Shown: piece by piece, positions 1 to 7,744 of the stretch
How positions within the stretch are numbered: position 1 is the stretch's first letter
Layout: each line of letters starts with the position of its first letter
Origin: Sphingomonas naphthae
GTDB taxonomy: Bacteria; Pseudomonadota; Alphaproteobacteria; Sphingomonadales; Sphingomonadaceae
DNA: 64,000 nucleotides
NCBI RefSeq assembly: GCF_028607085.1
Contig: NZ_CP117411.1
Span: 372,001-436,000 of the forward strand
Reading direction: 5' to 3'
The notes under the pieces: model-generated
What the model saw: only the letters and a program-made list of their open reading frames with translations
The model's database searches: none
What the model was told of the DNA's origin: nothing
Made by a program: the position numbers and the translations under genes

Positions 1-1
1 C

Positions 2-181
2 CTGCGACTGACGGCGGCAGGGCGCGCGCTGGAAACCGAATTGTTCGATGCCCTGCGCGAGCGGCTGTCGGCGGCCTATGGCGAGGCGGGCTATGGCGCG
101 GTCGGCGGCTTCTGGCAGGTGCTGGAGGGGCTGGTGCCCGCCGAGGAGCGCGGGCGGATCGAGGTGTTGCGGAAGGGGTGA
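2..181 (+). CDS. MarR-family transcriptional regulator, C-terminal fragment
   Basis: Only the last 59 codons are inside the window, ending in TGA at 179-181. The frame opens with LRLTAAGRALETELF, which matches the LTxxGxxL segment that follows the winged helix in MarR-type repressors, and continues into an amphipathic C-terminal helix of the kind that forms the dimer interface. What it regulates cannot be told from the fragment. It converges on the MFS transporter, with a large hairpin repeat between the two stops. A PadR or other winged-helix regulator is possible because the recognition helix is outside the window. Confidence 0.6.
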   Translation: MRLTAAGRALETELFDALRERLSAAYGEAGYGAVGGFWQVLEGLVPAEERGRIEVLRKG

Positions 182-210
182 GGGGAGTCCTTTGTCCGCC
201 TCACGGCGGA

Positions 211-296
211 AGGCCGCACCAGCCCGCACCCCCACCCGGCCTCCCATCCAGGATATGCTATGGGAGGCCGGGTGGGGGCGCGGGCTGGTGCGGCCT
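211..296. repeat. Long perfect-hairpin repeat, family R1, copy 1
   Basis: Two 37-nt arms (211-247 and 260-296) pair with one mismatch around a 12-nt loop (CCAGGATATGCT). It lies between convergent genes. A second copy at 26896-26979 has the same arms, and its loop is the near reverse complement of this one, so the two copies sit in opposite orientation. It could act as a bidirectional transcription terminator or be a small palindromic mobile element. Confidence 0.85.
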
Positions 297-332
297 CGAA
301 ATGCGATCTTTCTCGCATTTCGACCGACAAAC

Positions 333-1601
333 TCACGCCACCACCACCCTCGCCCCGCTGCCACCCCCGCGCGCCACCATCAGCACCGCGACAGCCGCCA
401 GCACACCCGTCACCCCCGCCGCCGCGAAGGCCGGGCCGTAGCTGCCCGTCATTTCGCGCACGAGGCCCGCGCCGAAGGCGGCGGTGGCGGCGCCCAGCTG
501 GTGGCCGACCATCACCCAGCCGAACACGATCGGGGCATCCACCTCGCCGAAATGGCGGTAGGCCAGCCGCACGGTGGGCGGCACGGTGGCGATCCAGTCG
601 AGGCCGAAAAACACCGCGAAGATGGTGAGGTTGGCCGCGGAGAAATCGACGAAGGGCAGCACCATCAGCGATGCGCCCCTCAGTCCATAATAGACAAACA
701 GCAGCCGGCGCGGATCGTAGCGATCGGTCAGCCAGCCCGAGGCGGTGGTGCCGACCAGATCGAACAGCCCCATCAGCGAGAGCAGCCCCGCCGCCGTGAC
801 GGGCGCGATCCCCATGTCGCCGCAAAAGGCGATCAGGTGCGTGCCGACCAGCCCGTTGGTGGTGAGCCCGCACACGAAGAAGGTGCCGAACAGCAGCCAG
901 AACATCGGCACCCGCACGGCCCGCGTGAGCGCGGTGATGGCGAGGCCCACGCTGCGCGCCTGTTTCAGCGCGGCGGGCGGCGGCGCGTCGGGCGCCGCGC
1001 CGAAGCGGTCCGCGCCGATATCCTGCGGGCGTTCGGGCACCAGCAGCGCCACGACCGGGATCAGCGCACCCGTCACGATGGTGACCGCCAGCGCCACCGG
1101 CCGCCACGCGCCGCCCTCCGCCAGCCACGCGATCACCGGCAGAAAGATGAGCGCGCCGGTCGCGGTGCTGGCGGTCAACATCCCCATGACGAGACCCTGC
1201 CGCGTCGCGAACCAGCGGTTGACGATCGCCGCGCCCAGCACGGATGCGACCGCGCCCGATCCGATGCCCGACACGATCCCCCAGGTGGCGACATACTGCC
1301 ACGGCTCGCGCATCCACAGGCTGACGAAGGTGGCGGACGACATCAGCACCAGCCCGCCCAGCATCGTCCGCTTGATGCCCAGCGTCTGCATCAGCGCGGC
1401 GGCGAAGGGGCCGACGAGGCCGTAGAACAGCAGGCCGATGGCGGAGGCCGCCGAGATCGTCGCCCGATCCCAGCCGAAATGCGCCTCCAGCGGCAGCATC
1501 ATCACGCCGGGCGCCGATCGCAGCCCGGCCGATACCAGCAGCGCGCAGAAGGTGACGCCCGCGACGACGAAGGCATAGCGATGGCCGAGCGCGCGGATCA
1601 T
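333..1601 (-). CDS. MFS transporter
   Basis: A 422-residue integral membrane protein with about twelve hydrophobic segments in the usual 6+6 arrangement, reading like the MFS_1 (monocarboxylate/oxalate-like) type. The loop before TM3 (about residues 70-80, LGIKRTMLGG) and SGWLTDRYDPRR after TM8 resemble the two half-copies of the MFS GxxxDRxGRR signature. The start chosen is ATG at 1601 (MIRALGHRYAF), directly before the first membrane helix. The open frame extends upstream to 1844, but that extension is basic, low in hydrophobicity and not membrane-like. The substrate cannot be deduced. Confidence 0.82.
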   Translation of the reverse strand: MIRALGHRYAFVVAGVTFCALLVSAGLRSAPGVMMLPLEAHFGWDRATISAASAIGLLFYGLVGPFAAALMQTLGIKRTMLGGLVLMSSATFVSLWMREPWQYVATWGIVSGIGSGAVASVLGAAIVNRWFATRQGLVMGMLTASTATGALIFLPVIAWLAEGGAWRPVALAVTIVTGALIPVVALLVPERPQDIGADRFGAAPDAPPPAALKQARSVGLAITALTRAVRVPMFWLLFGTFFVCGLTTNGLVGTHLIAFCGDMGIAPVTAAGLLSLMGLFDLVGTTASGWLTDRYDPRRLLFVYYGLRGASLMVLPFVDFSAANLTIFAVFFGLDWIATVPPTVRLAYRHFGEVDAPIVFGWVMVGHQLGAATAAFGAGLVREMTGSYGPAFAAAGVTGVLAAVAVLMVARGGGSGARVVVA

Positions 1602-2176
1602 GCGGGGCCTCCGGCGCTGCGGAAGTTCACGAAGGTCACGGGGTCGAAGGTGGTTTTCACCGACCGCCGGGCCGCGCCGCCGGGCTGGGGACAGGGAAGG
1701 GCGCGGGAGTCGACCATGCGCAGGGCGATGCCAGAAAATGGGGGCTGTAGGACAGAGGAATCTCGCGAACGACGCGCGTTCTCGGTCTCGTCTTCGCAGG
1801 GGGCCGCCGCTCGGCGACGGGAGGACGCGTGATGATGCGGTCATGGCGGCCGAACTTCGGCGCGATTCAATTCCGGGCGTATCAGTTAAGCGCGCGACCG
1901 GGGCAGCTCACGCCCGGAGGACGGACGATGGGAACGTGCGCGACGTCGTTCGACGGGTCGGTACGAAAGAACAAGGAAAAGGCGCTTTTCGGCACCTGCT
2001 TCCGTCACTGGGCGAAGCTTAGCTAAACCCGGCGTCAGGACCGCAGCCGGGACAGCTTGCGTTGATGGCGCGCTGATAAGCAGCGGCCTCGAACAGGCTC
2101 ACCGGCACCTTGCAGATTTATGGAAGGTGGTACGACAGCAGCCGGGGCGACTGCCGACGCACCACTTTACAATCAA
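1602..2176. other. Intergenic region, no convincing gene except a possible remnant
   Basis: No open frame here has convincing coding character on either strand; the listed frames are short, basic or antisense artefacts. The 3' half contains a 28-nt stretch (about 1993-2020) resembling the segment just downstream of the stop of the secreted protein at 3265 (about 3239-3266). That suggests local duplication and decay. A short palindrome GAAAAGGCGCTTTTC lies at 1976-1990. Confidence 0.4.
2019..2108 (-). pseudogene. Possible C-terminal gene remnant (29 codons)
   Basis: A minus-strand frame from GTG (2108) to TAA (2019-2021) reads VPVSLFEAAAYQRAINASC and ends in a CPGCGPDAGFS tail, with coding-like composition. 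No ribosome-binding site precedes it and it is blocked upstream by an in-frame TAA. It lies just downstream of the AbfB/lectin-like gene on the same strand. It looks more like the stranded end of a decayed gene than a functional small ORF, but chance cannot be ruled out. Confidence 0.25.
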
Positions 2177-3175
2177 TTATCTACTTTCCCAATAAATCTT
2201 TTGTCCATCTCTGGATACTATTTGGAGCATGCCCTGATCCGTATATATCAGCAGCGCTGTTGGGTCTTTAGCAGGTGTGGAAGACCAGACAGTTCCTCTG
2301 CTCGCATCGATAGCGTAGAGCACGCCGTCCTTCAACGTGACTCCATTGATTTCTTTTCCACCAACGAGTTTGCTGTCAAGGCACCATGTAGTGGGCACTT
2401 CGTCCCAAGTTTGGTATCGTGTTTCAAATTCTTTAGTTCCAAGTTTTTTTCTTCGGTCCACTACGCAGAAGCTCTTTTTATTACTCTTGATATACAAACC
2501 AAAGTAATAAGGCACGGAGGAGTAGGGATCACGCCCAGCCAACAGCATTGGGCCTGGCGGCAACGCTGCGGCCTTCGCGTTCGGCACTGGCTTTCGAGCC
2601 GCATTGATCTGCACGGCGTTCAGCACGCGCCAAGTGGCGTCGCGGCGGAACAACTCGCTGCCGTCGTTGCGATGGGCGTACAATATGAAGCTGGAATGGC
2701 GCAGGTAGAGATTGCGGTTGGGCAGCGACTGGAATGAGGTGAGCGACTGCCCGGGCGGGCTCGCCAGCCCCGGCACCGCCACGAACTGCGCCGCCGGATC
2801 GGTTGGCAGGTTGCCCAGGAATTTCGCGCTGCCATCGGGATAGATCGTCAGATATTTGCCGTTGGCGCCCTTGAAAGTCACCACCCTGGTCTTGCCGTCG
2901 GCGGCCAGCCGGTTCTCGGTCGTGACGGTCGGCTTCACCGTCGATGCGTCATATTGCTCGATCCGCGCATCCGCCTTGGGGCCGACGAACCAGCCGGCGG
3001 TCGTGTTCAGTTCGCACGGCGCGTTGCCGACCGAGCAGGATTGCAGCGCGGCCGATGGCGGGACGGCCTGTTGGGCAAGCGCTGGTGCCGACAAGGCGGC
3101 AAGGCCGGCGAACATCATCGGCGCGGCGAAGCGCCCGGCCCGCGACAGGCCCGTGTCGAAATTCCTGATCGTCAC
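2177..3175 (-). CDS. Secreted AbfB / bulb-lectin-like carbohydrate-binding protein
   Basis: About 332 residues. The preferred start is GTG at 3175, preceded 6-7 nt upstream by a strong GGGGGAG site; the frame stays open to 3241. The N-terminus has a signal peptide ending APALAQQ. The middle (roughly residues 75-190) contains NRNLYLRHSSFILYAHRNDG and ELFRRDATWRV, the hallmark of AbfB-type beta-trefoil domains that bind arabinofuranosyl side chains. The last ~65 residues (GVLYAIDASRGTVWSS, LLIYTDQGMLQIVSRDG) resemble a B-lectin repeat. No catalytic domain is visible, so a binding role outside the cell or at its surface is inferred. The 3' third is clearly more AT-rich than the 5' part. Confidence 0.72.
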   Translation of the reverse strand: MTIRNFDTGLSRAGRFAAPMMFAGLAALSAPALAQQAVPPSAALQSCSVGNAPCELNTTAGWFVGPKADARIEQYDASTVKPTVTTENRLAADGKTRVVTFKGANGKYLTIYPDGSAKFLGNLPTDPAAQFVAVPGLASPPGQSLTSFQSLPNRNLYLRHSSFILYAHRNDGSELFRRDATWRVLNAVQINAARKPVPNAKAAALPPGPMLLAGRDPYSSVPYYFGLYIKSNKKSFCVVDRRKKLGTKEFETRYQTWDEVPTTWCLDSKLVGGKEINGVTLKDGVLYAIDASRGTVWSSTPAKDPTALLIYTDQGMLQIVSRDGQKIYWESR

Positions 3176-3264
3176 ACTGCTCTCCCCCCTCTGCGGCCAG
3201 CATGATGCGGCCGCGATAGGGAGCAGGCGTCGCGCGGACACCTGCTCCCGTCACTGGCCGAAGT

Positions 3265-3660
3265 TCAGTTCGGGAACTTGTTCGGCGAATTGTTCGAAAG
3301 GCTGAAGCCCTTCATGCAATTGTGCCGGCCACCGAACATCGCCCAGGCGTAGTTGGTGCCCTCGTTGACGCGGAAATTGCGGCTCTCGCCCGGCGCCAGA
3401 TCGGCGACCGACCAATATTGCCCGGCCTTGTTCTTGGTCAGGACGAGCATCCGGCTCTTGCTGTTGTTGACCACGCCCGACTGGATATCGGCCGGCTGCT
3501 CGATCGAATTGTACTTCTCCCAGCCCGCCATCATCTTCACGCAGCTCGGCTGCACGAACTGGGGCGGAACGATCACATCGACGATTTTCTGGCCCTGGGC
3601 GAAGCCGGGAGCGGAGATTGCGGACGCGAGGACTGCAAATGCGGCGATGGTGTTGCGCAA
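3265..3660 (-). CDS. Small secreted protein of unknown function
   Basis: 131 residues beginning at TTG (3660), with AAAGGA eight nt upstream. Residues 1-22 form a classical signal peptide (cleavage near SAPGFAQ). The mature part contains two cysteines (PSCVKMM and RHNCMKG) that could form a disulfide, and no transmembrane helix. I do not recognise a family. It lies just upstream of the AbfB/lectin-like gene on the same strand with a 90-nt gap, so the two may be co-expressed. Its promoter region carries three related palindromes, which suggests specific regulation. Confidence 0.65.
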   Translation of the reverse strand: MRNTIAAFAVLASAISAPGFAQGQKIVDVIVPPQFVQPSCVKMMAGWEKYNSIEQPADIQSGVVNNSKSRMLVLTKNKAGQYWSVADLAPGESRNFRVNEGTNYAWAMFGGRHNCMKGFSLSNNSPNKFPN

Positions 3661-3694
3661 ATCGAATATCCTTTACTTATATGATATGGGAAGA

Positions 3695-3868
3695 TGAACA
3701 TCTGTTCACGCGATACTGGCCGAACACTTGTGTCCGACGAGCGCTATTAAGCGAGTTTCAGATTACAGGTGCATGAACCGCGACGAGCTGATTCGGAAAA
3801 ATGTTATTTTTCCGTAACGGATAATCATTCGTCACAATGAACATCTATTCACGCTGAATATCTATTCA
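3695..3868. promoter_or_regulatory. Three related 14-bp palindromic operator-like sites
   Basis: TGAACATCTGTTCA (3695-3708), TGAACATCTATTCA (3838-3851) and TGAATATCTATTCA (3855-3868) share the frame TGAAYATCTRTTCA. The first is a perfect 6+2+6 palindrome, and the last two are 17 bp apart. They lie 35 to 210 bp upstream of the secreted-protein gene that starts at 3660. The GAAC-N4-GTTC core resembles a Cheo/LexA box of Gram-positive type rather than the alphaproteobacterial GTTC-N7-GTTC box, so the cognate regulator is unknown. Confidence 0.55.
3794..3814. promoter_or_regulatory. AT-rich perfect palindrome
   Basis: Arms CGGAAAAAT (3794-3802) and ATTTTTCCG (3806-3814) are perfect inverted repeats around GTT. 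The site lies downstream of the amine oxidase stop and upstream of the secreted-protein gene. It may be a terminator for the former or an operator for the latter; the sequence alone does not decide. Confidence 0.4.
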
Positions 3869-3900
3869 TTCTGTCATTTCGTACAGATTGATGACGCGGT

Positions 3901-5160
3901 CTATTCGTCTGGCGCTATCAACCCAGCCGCCAATACCCCCGTCGCATAGGCCCCATGCGCCGTGGAGAAATCGCTCTCCGAACAGGCCTCGCCCGCGAAG
4001 GCGAGCCGCTGCGACGGCGGCGTCGCCAGCAGCGCCCGTGTGTCGGCATGGCCGGGGAGGGCATGGCTGTAGCTGCCGCCGAACAACGGGTCGTGGCGCC
4101 AGGCCGAGGCCGCCAGCGGGGTGAGGCGGGGGCGCCAGTCGCCGCCGAGCAGCGCGACCAGTTCGTCGATCGCGAAGGCGGCCGTGGCGTCGCGGCCGGC
4201 CCCCTCCAGATTGCGGGCGCCGGGGCCGCCGAAGAAGCCCTCGATCAACGGGCGGCCGAAGGGGCGGAGGTAATAGCTGCCGGTGCCGGCGCGGCGCGGG
4301 TCGCCGAGCAGGTGGGTGTCGGGATCAAGGTCGTCGATCGGCCCCGCGACCGACAGGAAGACCTTGTCGGCGAGGCCCAGCGGCAGGCGGCTCGCGGCGT
4401 GGAGATGGTCGTCCAGCGCGGGGGTGAAGCGGATCGCGCCCGATGCCAGCACCGCGCTCGATACGGTGACGATCGCGGCGCCCGCGCGGATGGCCCCGCG
4501 CGGCGTCTCGATCGTGACGCCGTGGGCGTCCTCGGCGATGGCGGTGGCGGGCGTGTCGAGCGCGACCGTCACCCGGCCGCCGGGCGGGGGGATTGAGGCG
4601 GCCACGAGCGCGCCATAGCCCTCGCGCACCCGCCAGTTCACCTCGCTCGCGGCATCGTCATAGGCGAGATAGTCGGCGATCGAGAGCGCCGACAGTTCGA
4701 CGCCGTTGATGTAGCCCGACAGCGCCTGGAGATAGGGGTTCCAGCGGTCGCCGGGCCGCAGCAGATCGGCGGCGCGATCGGTGGCGGCGGGGTAGCCCTC
4801 GGCCCGCGCGCGGGCGGCGGCGCGCAGGCGATCGTCGAAGCGGGCGAAGGCGTCGCGGGCGGCGGCCTGCTCGGCGCGCGGGAAGCCCAGGTCGCGCCAT
4901 TGCGCGCCCCAGGCGGTCGGCGTGCGATCGACGGTGAAGCCGCTGCCCTCGGCGATGCCGACCCACGGGTTGCGCTCGGCCGAATGCAGCCAGCCGCAGC
5001 CGAGATCGACCGGATGCCCGCCCGCGACGACGGTATGCGCCCGCCCGCCGAGGCGCGGCCCGGCCTCGACGATGAGGGCGGAGCGCCCGGCGGCGGCGGC
5101 GGCGCGCGCGGCGCCGATCCCGGCCGCGCCGCCGCCGATGATGGCGATGTCGGGGGTCAA
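3901..5160 (-). CDS. FAD-dependent amine oxidase-like oxidoreductase
   Basis: 419 residues of the flavin monoamine oxidase fold. The dinucleotide-binding motif IIGGGAAGIGAARAA is at the N-terminus, followed by the ADP-ribose acidic end (VEAGPRLGGRAHT). The C-terminal FAD-contacting segment reads LAFAGEACSESDFSTAHGAY. The substrate is unknown; family members oxidise amines or desaturate carotenoids. The start is TTG at 5160, immediately before the Rossmann beta strand, with only a weak GGA-type site upstream. There is no signal peptide, so it is cytoplasmic. Confidence 0.8.
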   Translation of the reverse strand: MTPDIAIIGGGAAGIGAARAAAAAGRSALIVEAGPRLGGRAHTVVAGGHPVDLGCGWLHSAERNPWVGIAEGSGFTVDRTPTAWGAQWRDLGFPRAEQAAARDAFARFDDRLRAAARARAEGYPAATDRAADLLRPGDRWNPYLQALSGYINGVELSALSIADYLAYDDAASEVNWRVREGYGALVAASIPPPGGRVTVALDTPATAIAEDAHGVTIETPRGAIRAGAAIVTVSSAVLASGAIRFTPALDDHLHAASRLPLGLADKVFLSVAGPIDDLDPDTHLLGDPRRAGTGSYYLRPFGRPLIEGFFGGPGARNLEGAGRDATAAFAIDELVALLGGDWRPRLTPLAASAWRHDPLFGGSYSHALPGHADTRALLATPPSQRLAFAGEACSESDFSTAHGAYATGVLAAGLIAPDE

Positions 5161-5179
5161 GGGTGGTTCCGGTCCGGCT

Positions 5180-5290
5180 CCCCTCCCGCTTGCGGGAGGG
5201 GCTGGGGGTGGGCCTGCGACATTGGCGGCAGGAGCGCGACCCTCGCGGGCCGCGCGCCCACCCCTAACCCCTCCCGCAAGCGGGAGGGGG
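5180..5290. repeat. R4 palindromic repeat, copy 1
   Basis: Outer arms CCCCTCCCGCTTGCGGGAGGGG (5180-5201) and its counterpart (about 5269-5290) are themselves small palindromes. An inner pair GGGGTGGG/CCCACCCC surrounds a variable core. It lies between ftsA and the amine oxidase, beside an R2 copy. Confidence 0.8.
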
Positions 5291-5433
5291 AAATGCCGTG
5301 CGTGGCGGGGGTGGGGGGCATCGGGTTCCTCGGGCGGTGGCGCTCGGGAGCGAACGGATGAGGGGAGGGTTGGTTCGCGGGATTTGTGGGAGGATGCGCC
5401 CGTCAGCCGCCTTTCAGACAGCCCCCACCCACA

Positions 5434-5518
5434 CCGTTCGCCCTGAGCAAAGTCGAAGGGCGTGCCCCAAGCGGTGCGTCCAGTCGCACGCCCTTCGACT
5501 TCGCTCAGGACGAACGGG
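5434..5518. repeat. R2 palindromic repeat, copy 1
   Basis: An inverted repeat with termini CCGTTCGCCCTGAGC and its complement, inner arms built on AGTCGAAGGGCGTG, and a short variable centre. Other full copies are at 29021, 31248, 34647 and 41565, and a half copy is at 46890. It lies 40 bp downstream of the ftsA stop. Confidence 0.85.
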
Positions 5519-5558
5519 ATTTATCGGGCGTGCAGGTGGCAGGCGTGAAGAGCCCCCC

Positions 5559-6821
5559 TCAATACTCGCTCTTGAACGCCGCGATCAGGCGCTGGACCAG
5601 GCCGTGGGGTGTCGCGCGGATCACGGGTTGGGCGGTGGCGCCGGACTGGCGCAGGTCGATCGGGTCGGAGGCGGCGAACTGGACGAGGCCGGCCAAGGTG
5701 GTGAAGGCCGGGCCGGAATGCGCCTCGGGCAGCCCGGTCAGCCCGCGCGGGCGGCCGACGCGGACCGATCGGCCGAGCACGCCCTGCGCGTAATCGGCGA
5801 TGCCCTTCAGGTCGGCGCCGCCGCCGGTCAGCACCACCTGCCGCGCGATCGGGCCGGAGAAGCCGAGCGATTTCAGCGCCTTCTCGATCTCGCTCATCCA
5901 CTGCTCCAGCCGCGCGCGGATGACGGCGATCAGCTGGGCGCGGGTGATGCGGCCGGCTTCGCTGGCGCCCTGTTCGCCGGAAAGCGGCGCCACCTCGATC
6001 ATCTCGTGATTGTCGCGCGGGGAGGTCATCGCCGATCCGTGGAAGCATTTCATCCGCTCGGCCTGGCTGCGGCGCGTGCCGAAGGCCGAGGCGATGTCGT
6101 CGGTGATGTCGCTGCCGCCCAGCGGGATCGAGGCGAGGCCCACCAACAGCCCGCCGGCGAACAGCGACACGTTGGTCACCCCGCCGCCCAGCTCGATCAG
6201 CGCCACGCCCAGCTCGCGCTCCTCTTCGGAGAGGCAGGCCATGCCGGCCGCGATCGGCGAGGCGACGATCGACTTCACCGCCAGATGCGCCGATCGCACG
6301 CACAGATCGAGATTGCGGACCGGCGACGGCTCGGCCGCGACGACATGGATATCGACGCCGAGGCGATCGGCATGGAGGCCGAGCGGGGTCTTGACCCCCT
6401 GCAGCCCGTCGAGCGTGTAGAGCGTCGGCTGCGCGTGGAGGACCATGCGGCCGTCGGGATCGATCGAATTGCGCCCGGCGGCCAGCAGTGAATCGATATC
6501 GGTCTGCTCGATGCGATGCCCGCCGAGATCGACCTCGACCGAGGCCACGTCGGACACGAGCCCCCCGGCCGAGAAGCCGACCCACACATCCTCGATATTG
6601 GTGCCGGCGATGCGCTCGGCCTGCTCCACCGCCTCGCGGATGGCGCCCTCGGTGCGGCCCATGTCGGCGACATAGCCGCGCCGCACGCCCTTGGACTCGC
6701 GCTGGCCGGTGCCGAGCACCACGAGCGTGCCATTCTCGCCCGGCTCGGCGATGAGCGCGCTGATCTTGGTCGATCCGATGTCGAGCGCGGTGATGAGCTT
6801 GGTGCCCCGGGGCTGTGCCAT
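5559..6821 (-). CDS. ftsA: Cell division protein FtsA
   Basis: A 420-residue actin-like ATPase that tethers FtsZ to the membrane and recruits later divisome proteins. The N-terminus ITALDIGSTKISALIAE is the first phosphate-binding motif. The segment LIELGGGVTNVSLF (about residues 200-215) is the second, and QVVLTGGGADLKGI (about 315) is the adenosine motif. The C-terminal LVQRLIAAFKSEY is the amphipathic membrane-targeting helix, so the protein is complete. The start is ATG at 6821, 8 nt after the ftsQ stop. In most alphaproteobacteria ftsZ follows; here palindromic repeats and an unrelated oxidase follow. Confidence 0.95.
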   Translation of the reverse strand: MAQPRGTKLITALDIGSTKISALIAEPGENGTLVVLGTGQRESKGVRRGYVADMGRTEGAIREAVEQAERIAGTNIEDVWVGFSAGGLVSDVASVEVDLGGHRIEQTDIDSLLAAGRNSIDPDGRMVLHAQPTLYTLDGLQGVKTPLGLHADRLGVDIHVVAAEPSPVRNLDLCVRSAHLAVKSIVASPIAAGMACLSEEERELGVALIELGGGVTNVSLFAGGLLVGLASIPLGGSDITDDIASAFGTRRSQAERMKCFHGSAMTSPRDNHEMIEVAPLSGEQGASEAGRITRAQLIAVIRARLEQWMSEIEKALKSLGFSGPIARQVVLTGGGADLKGIADYAQGVLGRSVRVGRPRGLTGLPEAHSGPAFTTLAGLVQFAASDPIDLRQSGATAQPVIRATPHGLVQRLIAAFKSEY

Positions 6822-6829
6822 GGCTTTCC

Positions 6830-7744
6830 TCAGATGCTCGCGCGATCGACGGGCTCGGCGATGCGCCGGCCGGGTTCGCTCGTCACGCGCACCACCACGC
6901 GGCTGGGATCGCGCATGTCGAAGCGGACGTAATTCTGGCCGAGCAGGCGCACGGCGGCGTCCCGCCGGGCGAAATAATCGAAGGCGGCGATGGCCTGCTT
7001 CTCGCCCTCGGGCAGCGCCAGCGTCTCGCCGGACTGGAAGCGCAGGTCCCAGCGTCGGTCGCCGATCCATGCGGCACCGGCGACTAGCGGCTTGAGGGCT
7101 GGCTGGCTGTCGATCAGCTTGGCGAATTCCGCTGCGTGCATATTGGCGCCGGGGCCGATCACCAAAGGCAGCTTCTCGGGCATGGCGGCCGGGTCGATCG
7201 CGGCGATCGAGCGGCCTTCATTGTCGATCAGGCGCAGCTGCCCCTGATATTGCCACACGGCCGCCGGCTTGCGCTCGACGATGTCCACCACCAGCGTATC
7301 GGGCAGCCGACGCGAAACGCGCGCGTCGCCGACCCAGGCGAGGCGCATCAATTGCTCGCGCGTGCCGGTCAGGTCGACCAAAGGCATCGGGCGCACCTGC
7401 TGCGTCTGGACGATCTGGTAGACGCGGCTACGATCGGCATGGGCGAGGCCGACGACCTCGATATTGTGGACCGCGAAGCCCATCCGCCCGATCGTCTCGC
7501 CGATATAGACGCCCACCATCTGCGGCAGGCCCATTAGGATCAGCCCCGCGACGACGGCGGCCAGCACGAGCAGGCCGAGCAGCCAGTTGCCGAGGCGGCG
7601 GATCGTCTCCGGCCGGATCGGGATCATGGCGACCGCCCGCGCGACCATGCCGGGGCCTTTGGGCGCCGCCTTGGCCGCCGGGCGCCGCTGGGCGGTGCCG
7701 CCCTTGCGCAGGCGCGGCGGCGACGAGGCGGCGGCGCCGCTCAC
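6830..7744 (-). CDS. ftsQ: Cell division protein FtsQ
   Basis: 304 residues. An Ala/Arg/Lys-rich cytoplasmic N-terminus of ~65 residues is followed by one membrane segment (LLGLLVLAAVVAGLILMG) and then a POTRA domain beginning HNIEVVGLAHADRSRVYQIV. The beta domain (about residues 165-285) ends in YVRFDMRDPSRVVVRV. FtsQ is the scaffold of the FtsQLB divisome subcomplex in the periplasm. The start GTG (7744) overlaps the ddl stop as GTGA, implying translational coupling. The longer upstream frame is the ddl gene read out of frame. Confidence 0.92.
   Translation of the reverse strand: MSGAAASSPPRLRKGGTAQRRPAAKAAPKGPGMVARAVAMIPIRPETIRRLGNWLLGLLVLAAVVAGLILMGLPQMVGVYIGETIGRMGFAVHNIEVVGLAHADRSRVYQIVQTQQVRPMPLVDLTGTREQLMRLAWVGDARVSRRLPDTLVVDIVERKPAAVWQYQGQLRLIDNEGRSIAAIDPAAMPEKLPLVIGPGANMHAAEFAKLIDSQPALKPLVAGAAWIGDRRWDLRFQSGETLALPEGEKQAIAAFDYFARRDAAVRLLGQNYVRFDMRDPSRVVVRVTSEPGRRIAEPVDRASI

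Noticed and set aside
48-1832. A 594-codon plus-strand frame over the MFS gene
   Set aside because: Opposite to a membrane protein with clear helices; composition Arg/His-rich; spans the R1 hairpin.
1829-2026. A 65-codon plus-strand ORF in the 1.6-2.2 kb gap
   Set aside because: No ribosome-binding site, no hydrophobic or family pattern, and low coding character.
5161-5558. Possible decayed ftsZ remnant after ftsA
   Set aside because: The stretch is fully explained by R4 and R2 palindromes and short spacers; no FtsZ motif (GGGTGTG) in any frame.
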